A stretch of 64,000 nt of DNA, taken from positions 32,518,802 to 32,582,801 of the forward strand of contig CM055097.1 of the NCBI GenBank assembly GCA_029204225.1, read 5' to 3'. The notes under the pieces were generated by a model. The model had not been told where the DNA came from. It saw only the letters and a program-made list of their open reading frames with translations, and did no database searches. Positions within the stretch are counted from its first letter, which is position 1. Each line of letters opens with the position of its first letter. This document shows, piece after piece, positions 34,299 to 45,989 of the stretch. Source of the stretch: Diphasiastrum complanatum (lineage: Eukaryota > Streptophyta > Lycopodiopsida > Lycopodiales > Lycopodiaceae). The position numbers and the translations under genes were made by a program.

Positions 34299-34544
34299 CT
34301 GAAGTACAAGTTCACTTTTTTGTTGCTCCAAGTCTGGCCTTTCGCTTGCTACTACAACACCTAAGAGTTGATCAGAAAGACCATCCTTTGTGATCATAAA
34401 ATTCAAAAGAGTGACTTTGACTGAAGTTTCTGGCAGGTAGTGCGGGTTTCGAAGTTTTGTTGTTATGTAGAACCGGAAGTCATTATTGTACTCAATAGTG
34501 GTGTCTCCTAATTTGATACACATCATACCACCTGACTTAAACAC
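34299..34544 (-). CDS. Axonemal dynein heavy chain, exon I (AAA5)
   Basis: 246 nt, 82 codons, phase 0. It encodes GDTTIEYNNDFRFYITTKLR, NPHYLPETSVKVTLLNF and GLSDQLLGVVVASERPDLE, the standard dynein AAA5 block ending in the DQLLG motif. The acceptor is ATGCCAG before GTGTTT and the donor is CAG/GTATGC. It splices to exon H in frame (LLKQ-VFKSGG) and to exon J across a 22.8-kb intron. No lesions. Confidence 0.95.
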
Positions 34545-35345
34545 CTGGCATACATAAAACAATCCAAAGAATCAGTACAGTCTTTGGTAACTTTCAGAAG
34601 ACCACTTGTTTGACAGCCACTGCCACCTTCACTGAAATATTATTACCATTCACTTGAGAGGCAATTTTAGGCAGCCTATACTATCAAAAACATAGTTTCC
34701 AAATCTGTCAGTTGATAAAGGATGACTTAAGAGCATGTGCGCGGTGCCTAGCTTCAATCTTTGCTAAAATCTTAATACGCTCAAGATGATTTGGAGGAAT
34801 GACCAAAAGCTCTATGCAATGAAATCTTCAAACTTAAGGTTTGGCTGAATCATCTGAATTATATGCGCTTTGTGAGGGCTTGTCCTTGTATTTGGGATAG
34901 TGAGCTGTGAACCATTTAAAATTTGTGAAGTATCATGCATGGAGAAAATGGACCAACAGGCACAGCTTTTCAAAGATGAGGAAAGCAGTTGTTCATGCAA
35001 AAATTTGGCAACCATCAAGGACATAAAACCTATTCCCTGTTTGCGCAAAATCAGAGATAGTGATGCTTGGGTAAGGTGATAAATGTGATGATTTGCTATT
35101 ATCTTTTTTGACATCAAAGGCAGCTTTTACTTCTTTTGGGACATTGCTATAACTTTAATGAGCTACCCAACCTAGATTATTATGAGTCATCCATCCTATT
35201 GGTCAACACCATACAAGAAACTTTGAAGTTCAGATAGAAGTAGGTCACATGTACTATCTGGCTAAAATTAAATTGGTTATTTCCCATTGTGATTGTAAAT
35301 TGAAATAGAATTGTAAGCTAAGTCCAATAAAGATAACAAAAGTAC
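34545..35345. other. Dynein intron H-I
   Basis: 801 bp between exons, no recognisable feature. Confidence 0.7.
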
Positions 35346-35528
35346 CTGCTTCAAAAGCACAGGCTCCAGTGAAGGATCAAGCTCCTCTCCAACATTCTCT
35401 AGAAGCACTGGCAGTCCAAATTGAATCGCGTTTTCTAGTACTCTCACATATTCACCCCCACCAGTAAGCTTGATGATTTGCAGATTCCTTTCGCGCTCCA
35501 TATTTCTGATCCATTTGTTGGCTTGTCC
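35346..35528 (-). CDS. Axonemal dynein heavy chain, exon H (AAA5)
   Basis: 183 nt, 61 codons, phase 0. It starts GQANKWIRNMERERNL and contains LENAIQFGLPVLLENVGEEL followed by DPSLEPVLLKQ, a near-invariant dynein segment. The acceptor is TTCTAG before GGACAA and the donor is CAG/GTACTT. The previous exon ends MIDPQ, so the junction reads MIDPQ-GQANKWI as in the family. Confidence 0.95.
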
Positions 35529-35628
35529 CTAGAATTTGGAAGAAGGGAGCTTCAAGTCTCAACATGAATGTGAAGACAATTGCATACGCTTTCATCTCTT
35601 CCACACAAATGTACATGTATATATTTTG

Positions 35629-36060
35629 AGAGAGAGAGAGATGCATTAATACCATTTCAGGTACCCAAAGTACATAAGACCCCAATGAGGACATTTCAAG
35701 TGTGTATGTAACTATGGAAGTGTAAGAATGTCTCCAAAAAGAATAAGGTTCTAACCATCAAAACATAAGCTGTCTACTCTATCTACTGTAATAGCACTTG
35801 GTAAAAGAGATGCAATGAAAATCATCAAGTGTTGTATACAAAATATTTGTCCAACTACTTAAATAAACAAGAAAAACTCACAAGACTCGTAAGAGAATCA
35901 ATGTAAAACTTTGAAGAGAGAAAAGAAAGAAAGAGAGCTATATTAATGTCTTTTCCATCTCAAAGGCATATAAGACAAATAGGTACATATCAAGTGTGTG
36001 GAGCAAGTAGGAGCATATGAAGATGTCTCCAAAACTATAAAAGAAAAGTGCCTTCAATGT
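35629..36060 (-). repeat. Two LINE 3'-end remnants
   Basis: On the minus strand two 5'-truncated LINE ends lie close together. One has its GA (CT on minus) tract at 35629-35642 and the degraded signature GGTACCTGAAATGGTATTAAT. The other (35925-36060) reads CTTATATGCC, GAAAAGACATTAATATAGC and a CTTT tract. These are the same 3' signatures as the plus-strand LINE copies. Confidence 0.7.
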
Positions 36061-36189
36061 AAAACTGAGACAAAATACCACTAATAAGGAAACAATATAT
36101 GCATGAAACATGAAATAGTTACTATGTAAAGCATCAGATCATGTCCTAGAAATAAAATTCCACAAATTGTTCTATTTGGAAGGTTAGGA

Positions 36190-37350
36190 TGGAGTCTTTA
36201 ATACTTTAGGACCTTTTTGATCTTGTGCTTGGTGAGGAGTTGTCGTCTCAAGGTGTACAAGAATTACAAAGATACAAGAAAAAGTCAAGACTTGCTCTAC
36301 ATCGCATCAAAATTAATGTGAGCAATGAGCTACTCAAGGAAGTAGCATCTTGTATCTCGGCCAAAGAGGCTCGGGACTCATTGAAAGCCATCTATGAGTC
36401 AAACAACACTTCAAGAATGCTTATGTTGAGGAATCAAGTAGTACAAAGTATGAGAAGGAGCTTGTCCAACTCATTCTTAATGGATTAGGAGATCAATACT
36501 CCAATCTTGTCCAAAGGTTTGCCATTCAAGATGTTCGTTCTTCCATCCTTTGAAAAACTACAATGTGTCCTAATAGCCGAGGAGATTTGAATTCAACATG
36601 TCAAGAATAGAATGCCATCTCTATCCTTGCATGAGGGAGATGAGAAGGCAAACTTCTCTAGCAAATGGAAGTGGAAAGGCAAAGGATTCAACAAGAATCA
36701 AGGAAAGGATCCATCCAAGATGAAGAAAGTCAAGCAAGCTTCAAGGGAAAGGGTAAGAAGGACAATTCCAAGGTGAAAGTTTTTGTTGTGGAAAGAAAGG
36801 AGATTAATCATCTGAATGCTTCAAAAGGCAACATGCACAAGAGGAAGGCAAACAAGGCAATCTTGCACAAGAGGAGGAGAAAGATGATGAAGAGTCATCT
36901 TTGATGGCATTGACAAGCAAAAGCAACACAAGTGACATTTGGTGGATAGATAGTGGGGCAAGCTCCCACCTGACATTCCAAAAGGAATATTTCTCAACTC
37001 TACTCTCTTATCATGGAGCTAAGAAGTCTATTTCTACATCAAGTGATAAAAAATGTAGGATTGATGGTGTTGGTATCATTCCATTGTGTCCAGGATTTTC
37101 GAGGGAGCTAAATCTAGACAATGTTCTTAATGTACCTACTATCACCAAAAATTTCTTGAGTGTTTGTCGATGGATGCATAATGGGCTTGATGTTCATTTC
37201 AAGCATGATGTTTTTTCAATCTTCAAGAATGATAAGTGCATGGCAAGTGGTGTTAAGCAAGGAAGATTGTTTAAACTTGGTCCAAATGTTGCTAATGTGA
37301 GTGTTATGATGGCAAAGGAGGAGTTGACACAAGTGGAGCTAAGGCCAGCC
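36190..37350 (+). pseudogene. Ty1/copia gag and protease fragment
   Basis: Copia Gag (UBN2-like): ELLKEVASCISAKEARDSL and LKAIYESNNTSRMLMLRNQ. A broken knuckle region follows (FCCGKKGD-like text in another frame at about 36785). The protease block begins SDIWWIDSGASSHLT, with FKKxF-like FQKEYFSTLLSY and VLNVPTITKNFLSVCRW, as in the start of copia Pol. Frameshifts occur near 36490 and 36660. The element is cut off near 37350, where a gypsy leader begins; integrase and RT are missing. It is on the opposite strand to the copia RT at 45 kb. Confidence 0.82.
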
Positions 37351-38421
37351 TAATAAGGGGCTGAAAAAGGTTGGAAATGTGCAAAACTAGCAAGAAATGA
37401 AGCTAGAAAACGATAAAACAATGCTGGAAAAAAAAACCCTCCAAAGGTGTGAGTAAGGCACGATAATGGTGGTTGAAGATAGGTGTCCACGCTGCCAATA
37501 AAAAAGCTTGGGTGGGTGCCAATCCTTTGTCCAACAATAGTGCCAACAAGATAGGTGGAAAGCTGATGATGATGAAGCCAATATAGGTGCCAACCAGCCA
37601 CCGAAATGCTGTCAAAACAAGCTGGAAATGGGTACTGGAAATGGGCTGGAAATCTGGACAACAAATGGGTAAAAGTGAAGATGTAAGAGGGCGTCGTAAA
37701 AGAATCAACAATGCTGGTTTTTGGGACAGCAGAAACGAGAAAATGAGAGTGGAGTAGGGTGCTGGAAATGTGTGGGAATGAGCTGATTTTGGGAAAGCCA
37801 ATGAGGCAAACTGGAAGTGAAATAGGGCCCTAGAAGGAGCAGTAGGTGGGTGCCCAAAATGGGCAGCAAAGTGAGGCTGATAAGAAGAGAAAATGCTGAA
37901 AATTGAAGGGCTGGGTGGGGTGGGTGATGATCCTCCTCCAATCGGTGATGAAAAACCTGCAAGACAAGTAGATCCGTAGGATGAAGATCCAAACTATAGA
38001 TGGGCGCCTCCTGAAGGCTCATAAAAGTGCTTTGATACCAAGTTACAAGCTAAGAGTCACTAGCTATGCTAGAAAGCAGGACTTAGGCTAGAAAGCATGA
38101 AAGAGAGAATACTAAATGAGGCTAAAGAAGACCGCTTATCATCAACTGAATAAAAGACTACAATGTTGCCCTGTATATACCTTAGCAATGAACCCCAAAG
38201 TAGGAATTCAAATGTAGAGGGAGGCAGAAGATTGGGAGGGAAAATAGTGCACCCACCCAAAAGGAGGACCCCCAGTCCAAATCAATATGACCAAGTCCTA
38301 AAAATGTGACCAAATAGGGCCCAAGGACAGTACATGAATAAAAAGGGCCCATAGGCCAGCTTATGCATAATAAAGAATAAAATAATGGACACGGCAAATG
38401 TTATGAGCCGAGTCCATAACT
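37351..38421 (-). mobile_element. 5' end of a gypsy element: LTR, primer site, leader
   Basis: Reading leftward, an LTR (38041-38421, 381 bp, AGTTATGGACTC...GCTTGTAACT) is followed at once by a Met-tRNA-type primer site TGGTATCAAAGC (38029-38040), then a leader of about 690 bp with the GGGCGCC-type blocks of chromovirus B. Everything downstream (gag onward) is missing, and the leader abuts the copia fragment. The LTR is the same family as 61671-62023. Confidence 0.8.
38041..38421 (-). repeat. LTR, family C
   Basis: AGTTACAAGC...GTCCATAACT on the plus strand. It shares long stretches with 61671-62023 (for example CTAGCTATGCTAGAAAGCA). The outer ends match those of chromovirus B, including AG/CT. 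Confidence 0.85.
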
Positions 38422-38619
38422 ACTAGTAACTTGATCACAACGATGCTGGGAAGAGGTAAGTGATGTTTGTATATATCTTCGCTTAGAAGCTAGAAGTGCT
38501 TGAACTCATAGAATATGAGTGATAAGCTGGAAAACGCACCAAATTGTAGTGATGGAGCAACAAACTCAACAACGATAATCTCATGTGGAACAGAGGGCTT
38601 AGCCTGAATTATGTGAGAT

Positions 38620-39190
38620 AATATGGTAGTTTGTAATCTTGAGATGCTAGCCCAGTCCAACGAGAGAGGTCAATGCACCACGCTTCTACTGCATGTAAAT
38701 TTGTGGGGTTGACAATGGTATAAAAAATTCTGCACTTACTCGAGACATCTTGAATGAACTTCTGAGACATACAACCTCTCCAATTGAACATGGCCCTTCG
38801 AGCAGTAGCTGTTTGTCTCATGCTCAATGTAGGACCAATAAAGAGTAAGTGTAAGACAAAACACCCTCTAGAGGCTGTGCGTCGAAAATAAGCTCCTAAC
38901 ACTACATGAAGGCCTTGGAAGTATTGAAGACCATAACCTTGGCCTTCGGAATGTTCACCACCAAGTCCCATTTGGTACAAAAGACTTGTAGACAATCCAA
39001 CTGTCTTTGTAAGCCCTTTCTAGTTGGAGAGACTAGCAACACATCATTGGTAAGAAAGAAAAACTTTATTAATGTCTTTTCCATGTCAAAAGGCAGATAA
39101 GATGAAAAAAGTATGTGCCAAGTATGTGGTATTAGTGGGAGCATATGAAATGTTTCTGAAATAACAGGCAAAAGAACAAACATATCTAAC
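38620..39190 (-). pseudogene. LINE 3' tail followed head-to-tail by a LINE RT fragment
   Basis: On the minus strand, 39190-39052 is a LINE 3' end (CTTATCTGCC, GAAAAGACATTAATAAAG, TTTCTTTC tail). Directly behind it, at 39050-38620, is part of another LINE ORF2: DVLLVSPTRKGLQRQLD, then KVMVFNTS, then after frame changes PTLSMRQTATARRAMFNW and a VxAVEAWCIDLS block. This is the same tail-into-LINE join as in the 47-51 kb array. Broken frames. Confidence 0.75.
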
Positions 39191-40640
39191 TAGTAGAAAT
39201 TGAACTGAATTGAATGAGATGTGCAAAAATATAATGTATCCTACTACAATCATATAGAAAGATATAGCACTATCATCATGTTCTGCTGATGCTGAAGAAG
39301 GATGTGATACATGCAACAACATGAGGTAGATCTGGGACCCTTTGACGTCATCTAAGAGGATGAGAAGTGTCTCCTCATTATAGGTCAAATAACTCTAACT
39401 GCAACACAACCATGATTCAAACTTAAGTATAACCACGTTGGCATCATCCATTTAATGCTATAAAACAGATTCAAACTCAAATCTCACCCTAATTCATTAT
39501 CAATAATAGAGTCAAGTACAAAAGATGTCTAAATTCCAATGTCGGTCCTCTCTCTCCCCTCTCTCCATGTCTCTTTCTCTCCCACCTCAAGACAAAAGGC
39601 TATGCTGCAACAATGTGGTTGCTCCTTAATACTCAATCGTTGTTGTTGACGTGACATGTGGTTCTCCCTCCTATCACTTCAACAAGATCATCAATGTTTC
39701 CTATTTCAATGAGCAACAGAACCTTCACCTTCTCTCCTCCTACCATAATGCCTCTACAACAAGGAAAATTAGGGAATAACCTATCCTTGATGGTAAAGGG
39801 AACCTTTTTGAAAAAATGGAGTTTCTTTGAGGTTTGGAATGCCCAAGCCTTTTCGAAACGAAATTGTGATTCTTTCAGGAAAGAAATGTGATTAAGTGAA
39901 ACCTTGCTGTGTTTGGTCTCTCTGTCTAAAGGGGATGGTCGCCTCATCCTCATCCTTAGACTTTGTATTTGTAAGAGGGCAACCTTTGGAGGAGGTAGTA
40001 TGAGGTTGTGTATCCTTCATATTGGAGCAAGTACGCCGACATATATCACTCATGTGAAACATTTCTCATATCATTGATGCTACAGATTATTGTCGATGAC
40101 CATAGGATATATTAGTGAGCAAAGCATGATTGGCCAATCACAAAATAGAAAACCATAGCTCCATTTGATCTAATAATAAATCAAGCATCGAAGGATAAAA
40201 TGCTCCTCCGTCTTGATCTCCCACATAGTAACCAAGTGACAAATCTTGTTTTCCTAGGGGATCCTTTGGAATTGACCTATCTCCACATGTAGCTCGTGTG
40301 AATAAATGCTGATTTTCCCAAAAGTAAAAGTATAGCTTGACCCACTAGGACGGACCAATCTCTCCAATTATATGATCGATATGTAATTTGCCAAATATAA
40401 GAGTGAGTTTCAAGTAGAAAGTGAGATATGGATATGCTAAATAAATCCAATCTAAATGCAAAACCTAGGAATACTAGCATTATTGATACCCTTGCTCATA
40501 GATCTCCCAAGATGATGTGAGGGTATATATCTCTCTACTAGTATTTGCATCTTGAAATACAAAAACTCTCTATAAATGGATGATTAGCTTGAAGATAGCC
40601 TCCACCTATATGGGAGGTACAAAAATCCATTTACATAATA
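39191..40640. other. Dynein intron G-H: no recognised content
   Basis: No domain is recognisable. A 106-codon minus frame (39633-39953) has a plain, lysine-rich sequence and no known motif; it might be transposon-derived. Confidence 0.4.
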
Positions 40641-40841
40641 TGGTGTGGAACAAAGGGTTGGTCTTGTAACATATATGAAAGCCTAAACCCCTTATTTTAC
40701 TTTCTCAACCCCTTATTTTCTGATTATTATCCATCTTGATTGGCTGTTTCAGTGCCATTTTTGGTGATTATGGAAGTTAGACTAAGTTGAGGTGACGACA
40801 AACGTCCTCTCCCTCAGGTTTCTGTCTCTTCCTTAGTCCCT

Positions 40842-41061
40842 ATGGCGACTTCTTCATCAGAAGACCCACCGCAGAGCTCTTTAGATGATCATTTTACACA
40901 TATTGATGCCCGCATGGATCATCTTGAGAGTCGTATTGATCGTGTTCTTTCTAGCCTTGAGACTATCCTACCACGAGGGGATACCACCCCCCCAGACATT
41001 CTTCATCGTCCTGGTAAAGCACCTTTATTTCCTATATTGAGTACACCTGCTCCTGCTCCAT
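40842..41061 (+). pseudogene. Gypsy gag N-terminus, interrupted by an LTR
   Basis: From ATG 40842 it reads MATSSSEDPPQSSLDDHFTH then IDARMDHLESRIDRVLSSL and a PGKAPLFPI block. It resembles the start of chromovirus B gag (MASSPTTPASHSGPLDEQFA, PGKAPVHSS). The frame ends where an LTR begins at 41062. Confidence 0.65.
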
Positions 41062-41510
41062 TGTAGGAAATCAAAGTGCCAAGATCCTTCTAACATTCAA
41101 TCTCCATATACAAGAAGAAGAGGGGGAAGAAGAAGAAGAAGAAGACGAAGAGGGAGAGGGTTAGGCACCCTCAAGGAGAGAGAAAGTAGTAGCAATGATG
41201 GAAATGGAATAAATTACAAATGAACAATGAGTACACATACATAGGCCTTCCAAGGGCCTAGACTCTTTCAAACCCTAAGTTCTAGAACCTACTAATTATA
41301 GGGCAACCCCAAAAGTCAAGATATGACCCCTTAACATAATTAGACTTTACTTGGACCCACGAGTATACTAGACTAAAATTGGGTCCAACTTAGCTAAAAC
41401 TAACTTAACATGGTCTAAATAATAAACCTAATCCATGGTTACACAAGTCTCGACCTTTTGGGTCAAAGTAACCTATGGGAAACTAACATTATCATTTATT
41501 ATTTCAAACA
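41062..41510 (-). repeat. LTR inserted in the gag fragment
   Basis: 449 bp, TGTAGG...CAAACA. On the minus strand it is preceded by a purine run TTAAGGAGGG (about 41511-41520), so it is a 3' LTR in minus orientation. It includes a GAAGAAGAAG microsatellite at about 41115-41150. No partner LTR was found; the interior to the right is truncated or unrecognisable. Confidence 0.6.
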
Positions 41511-42078
41511 CCCTCCTTAAATGATAATGTAAGAAACATAACGTGACATGAAGTAGAATGGAAAAATTGCAACAAAATGCAAAATGTTGCTTGTTGCCCA
41601 AAACTTCATGTAGACAAAAAAAATCTCCAAAGTGTTATGGACACACATAGTCCATACTTCTCTTCTTTTGGCCATTATTAATGGATATGCACTTTAATTC
41701 ATATTTGACAAGCCCCGGAACACTATTCTACAAGGTTCCCAATTTGGGACCCTAATCTTTGAATTTTCATACTTCCCTCCCAGTCAATTGAAGGGAGGTA
41801 GATTTTGCTTAGTGGAAATTTACTTGGAAATATAAAAAAGATGCATAGATTCTGAATGGCTTATTGCACACAGAATCTCACAACCAAGTCATTTCACAAT
41901 AGTGCATTGACCTCAACAGTGCCCTATATTCCAATAGAACCTATCTATGCATGATGCATGACCGCAGCTGATCTTTCAGTTTACTCTATGCAACTTCTAA
42001 TCAGGTACTACTTGTAAGAAGTTTTGATATTATTTAACTAACCATTTTGCAAAGAAACTTCACATTCACAAGTCAAAC
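41511..42078. other. Intron G-H, segment next to exon G
   Basis: It contains the presumed polypurine tract of the LTR at its left. No further feature seen. Confidence 0.5.
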
Positions 42079-42289
42079 CTGGGGATCAATCATAAGGGGC
42101 CATCGTCGTGAGTTTGCCACGATAATTCCATTCTCTATAGAGAATGAATCATTTGGAAGTCCTGCAATCATCCAATCACGAATGCTCACAGGGTTTCCAA
42201 GAATTCCTTTGAATGAAAAAGAGGGTGATCTAGGGATGTTCTCATCCCGAACAAGTTTACTCCACTTTTCAACAATCTCCTGGCGGTAA
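42079..42289 (-). CDS. Axonemal dynein heavy chain, exon G (AAA5)
   Basis: 211 nt; its first base completes a codon split with exon F. It encodes YRQEIVEKWSKLVRDENIP, then ILGNPVSIRDWMIAGLPNDS and FSIENGIIVANSRRWPLMID. The sequence INGxPxxSFSxxNGxxVxxxxRWPLMIDPQ is diagnostic for the post-stalk AAA5 of all dynein heavy chains. The acceptor is ATGCAG before TTACCG and the donor is CCAG/GTTTGA. Confidence 0.96.
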
Positions 42290-42785
42290 CTGCATAACAA
42301 AATACAAAACAAAAGCCTAAGATTAATCTTTGGTGGCATTACCTGGAACTCCAAAGTCAAGGATTCCTGCTATTATTAACTTTCTAGAATGTCAGAGGTT
42401 TTCCAAAGCTTATTCAAATAGAGAGGTCTTAGATGCAATTTAGAATGTGATTACTAGCAGTCTCGTATGATTCTATACTACTTAGCAGAAGCCAGCTATT
42501 CAGGAGTCTACATTAGCAGGATAGATGTACAAAGTCCGGCATAAACTTCAAGTGCATCCTATCAATAAGATATTTCCATCATTGAGTGCAAGAACGAGTT
42601 AAAAATAAATCATCTGTTGATTTTTTCGAAACTGACAAAGGTCAAGGCTAGTAGTTGAGGAAGGAATCACTCATACTGCTTTCAGAAACATTTATTTGTA
42701 TAGGTAGAAGAACAGATAACGTGCAACTGATAATATCTATAGAAATGTGCAGACATCATTTATGTGTTTTTTAACACACTTTTAC
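42290..42785. other. Dynein intron F-G
   Basis: 496 bp with phase-2 splicing; no recognisable insertion. Confidence 0.8.
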
Positions 42786-42967
42786 CTAGCAGTGAAGGCA
42801 CCCAGATAGGCTATAATCCCTGCAGCAATCAGCACGTCACCCATCAAATTTATGTATTCATTTCCCAGATCTTTTGCTGCACAGATCCAACGAGTTTTTT
42901 CTCCTCCAAGACCTCCTATAAGTTGTTCTGCTCTTTCTAGCTTTACCGTGCACATTTTAACTTCATG
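42786..42967 (-). CDS. Axonemal dynein heavy chain, exon F (end of stalk, start of AAA5)
   Basis: 182 nt ending in phase 2. It encodes CTVKLERAEQLIGGLGGEK, TRW, and NLMGDVLIAAGIIAYLGAFT. The block KLxRAExLIxGLGGEKxRW closes the second stalk helix and enters AAA5. The acceptor is TTCCAG before CATGAA and the donor is CTAG/GTAAAA; the split codon gives Ser with the first base of exon G, producing LGAFT-A-S-YRQ. Confidence 0.96.
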
Positions 42968-43545
42968 CTGGAAAGACCACCACCCCATGATAAATCATAG
43001 AAAACATTAATGCTAAAAAATTATCATTTAGTATGCTGGTATTGAGCCCTCAAACATTGAATATTTGAGTTTGTACAAAGAAGGAAACTGGAGAAAATAT
43101 AAAAAAATGAACGACACTATTAAAGTAAAGAGGTGAACCTTTTGATTACATAGAACCTTAAAATAGGAGGCAAAAAACGATTCAGTCACCTGAACCACAT
43201 TACTGATATTGAGCACCTTTTACTATATTTAGCTCCTCTGAGCAGTGCATTCATGGGACATAAAAAAATCAGTTTCAAAGAAGCTTCTCCAATGTTAGAT
43301 GGTTTTGACTAAATAACTTCTATAATGATACATATGGTCCTTATATTTCGCATCTATCAGATTTGACATTATTATCAAATTGGGCTTAGTCTTCTAGTAA
43401 GGGCTTTAAAGTGTTTCTGCTTATCTTGTCCCTATTTCTAGTGTATGCAGGAAAAAATATAAGGTTTTGACCAGGTGTAGGCACTGACAACTTAGTTTGC
43501 ACTTGCAGTATTATAAGCATAAAGTATGATAAATGGCATGTTTAC
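42968..43545. other. Dynein intron E-F
   Basis: 578 bp, no recognisable insertion. Confidence 0.8.
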
Positions 43546-44274
43546 CTGCAATGTTTCCTTTTTAAGCATGTTTGCATCAAGCTCTGCCTCCAAAGTGCCA
43601 AGTTTTTCAAGTATGACCTTCAGTTCTGCCTGTTTTGCCCTTAATCCATCCATAACTTGCTGATATTTCTCCTCAGCTTCCTTCAGTTTTTTTTTCTTTG
43701 GTGCCACAACCTTAGCTACTGTATCATACTTGTCCATAGCAATTATCCACTTACAAAGACCCTCAGTCGCAGCAGAGGCATTTGCTGCTCTTTCAGGTGT
43801 AAATTCAGGATTGCTTGTAAATTGTGAACGTATCTTTGAAATGACTTTGGGGTCAATGCTATCCTTATCATAATCTTTCAAGCTTGACAGAAAGTCTTTG
43901 TTATTGAGTAATGTGACGGAGGGCTTCCAGTAGTCCATTGTGGATCCACCTTTTCCATCTGGAATTTTTACTGGCTTAACCTCTAAAATCACACAAACTG
44001 CTTCCATGACTAACTTCACTGCTGCGGGTGGATTTGCAAGCTTTTTAACATAATTGATGTCATTTGCAGACAGTGTGTCAAGAGCTGCTAAGGCTTCCTC
44101 AAGTACAGGCATAGCCACTGCCAATGCTGCCTCACATTCATCCCGGATTACTTTAGCTTCAGCTGCTTGTTTACTAGCCTCAGCCTCATCTCTCTGAACT
44201 ACTGCTTTCTTTGGCTCAACAACTTGTTTTTTCTCTTGTTCCACTTGTAGCATGAGTTTTTCCACTTCTTCAAC
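43546..44274 (-). CDS. Axonemal dynein heavy chain, exon E (stalk and microtubule-binding domain)
   Basis: 729 nt, 243 codons, phase 0. Residues about 1-75 are the first stalk helix (EEVEKLMLQVEQEKKQVVEP, ALAALDTL). The microtubule-binding domain follows (NPPAAVKLVMEAVC, DYWKPSVTLLNNKDFLSSLK, YDKDSIDPKVISKIRSQF, NPEFTPERAANASAATEGLC). The second helix runs from KWIIAMDKYDTVAKVVAPKK. The length and the CKWxxAMxxYxxVAKxVxPK landmark fit axonemal single-headed inner-arm heavy chains (DNAH1/3/6/7/12-like) better than cytoplasmic dynein; the exact class is uncertain. The acceptor is TTACAG before GTTGAA and the donor is GCAG/GTAAAC. Confidence 0.96.
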
Positions 44275-44348
44275 CTGTAAAACTTTCATTGAACAGATAT
44301 CGCTTCATTCATTCTAGTATGCGGAGCAACAAGAAGTAATAATTATAC

Positions 44349-44388
<40 letters not shown>

Positions 44389-44947
44389 GTATATTAATGT
44401 CTTTAAGATACCCTAAGGTAAGTAAGATTGCTGAGTACATTTCAAGTGTGCATGAAAAACTGCAGGAATGTAAACAGTTCCTGTAACTAAAGATAAACGA
44501 GTCATTATCCTACAATAAAATTTGTTATAGCATACTTCCGAGTCATAAAAGTCGTGTAGTGCACAACCAACAACTAATACTAGGAAATCTACTGAAATAA
44601 AGTTATGTGCAGAAAAGGTCAGTCTCTATGACTGTTTCATGGCTCATGTATCCTGACTATGTAGAGAGAGAGAGAGAGAGAGAGAGAGAAGAAGAAGAAG
44701 AAGAAGAAGAAGAAGTCCATGGTACCCAAAGATACATAAGATTGGAAAGGTTTTATCACTATCTAAATCAAGTCATAGCAAATATTTCAGGTCCAAAAAA
44801 GGAAGTAATAGTTTCTGATGACGTAAGATGTACATGATGCTCTTAGACGAGAACATTGAGTGCCATTGCCATCGAACAAATGGTAATTTTAAACTTGATG
44901 TCTGAATGGATCATTCACACTTTCAGAATTTTCCTCTTTTGTAAGCT
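44275..44947 (-). repeat. Intron D-E left end: two LINE 3'-end remnants with GA tracts
   Basis: Minus-strand LINE ends. The first reads TACCTTAGGGTATC, AAAGACATTAATATACTC and a CT tract (44351-44394 as GA on plus). The second has its CT/CTT tract at 44661-44715 (GA and GAAGAA on plus), next to a CTTATGTATC-type segment. The rest is unremarkable intron. Confidence 0.7.
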
Positions 44948-45989
44948 TTACACCTGAATCATAAGGTGTAGTAATGGGCTTACAATCAAGCATGTTAAAC
45001 TTCTTGAGTAACTCTCTTGCATACTTTGCTTGTGATATGAAAAGATTTTCCTTCGACCTCCACATTCAATACCCAAACAATACTGAAGACTCTCCAAATC
45101 TTTCATATCAAACTCCTGTGAAAGTTTGTTCTTTATCTTCTCTATTAGTGACTTATTTGACCCTGTGATAATAAGATCATCTACATAGAGAACAATAATG
45201 ACCATGTCATCTGAATCTTTCATAATATATAGTGTTGACTCTGACATGCTTTTATAAAAATTCTGCTTCAAAAAATGATTGTTGATGCATGTATACCATG
45301 CTCTAGGCACTTGTTTCAACCCATATAATGCTTTCTTTAACTTGCAAACCAAGTGCTCTTTGCCTTCAACCTCATAACCCTGAGGTTGCTCCAGATAAAC
45401 CTCCTCTTCAAGGTAACCGTTCAAGAAAGCACTCTTGACATCCATTTGTTGAATATCCCATCCAAAATGAGATGCAATCGCCAAAACACTCAAAGTATTC
45501 ATTTTAGCAACAGGTGCGAAAGTATCTTCGTCGTCAATTCCTTCCCTCTGAGCATATCCTTTGGCTACTAATCTGGCTTTATACTTATGTATAGAACCAT
45601 CAGACTTAAACTTGGTTCTATAAATCCATTTGCAACCAATCGGTTTCTTACCTGCTAGAAGTTCAACAAGATCCCATGTCTCGTTTTTCATAATAGAACT
45701 GTACTCCTCATCCATAGCAGTCTTCCAAACTTGTTCCTTAGCAGCATCTGCATAAAATAAAGGATCCTCAGAATCCAATACTGAAGCCATAAACACATAA
45801 TGCGTTTCTTCACCAGCTTCACGATAGTATCCACCTGAACGTGTCAATCTCTTAGCTCCTTGTTGACTCGATTCTCCCTCATCCAACATTTGACTATCTT
45901 GTATAGTCTCACAATACCATCTTGGTAATTTCTTTGTAGGTGACGTAGAAGGAGAATATGTATCAAATACGCAACGTTTTCAGCTTGAA
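44948..45989 (-). pseudogene. Ty1/copia reverse transcriptase fragment
   Basis: A 313-codon frame on the minus strand with copia RT motifs: AMDEEYSSIMKNETWDLVEL, IGCKWIYRTKFKSDGSI, KARLVAKGYAQREGIDDEDT, FAPVAKMNTLSVLAIA, QMDVKSAFLNGYLEEEVYL, CKLKKALYGLKQVPRAWY, and the active site VLYVDDLIITGSN (YVDD intact). The frame is lost just after CLGIECG, where MVHRDx-type text is expected; no RNase H or LTR follows. Upstream only a few integrase-RT linker residues remain. It lies in dynein intron D-E, same strand as the gene. Confidence 0.9.
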
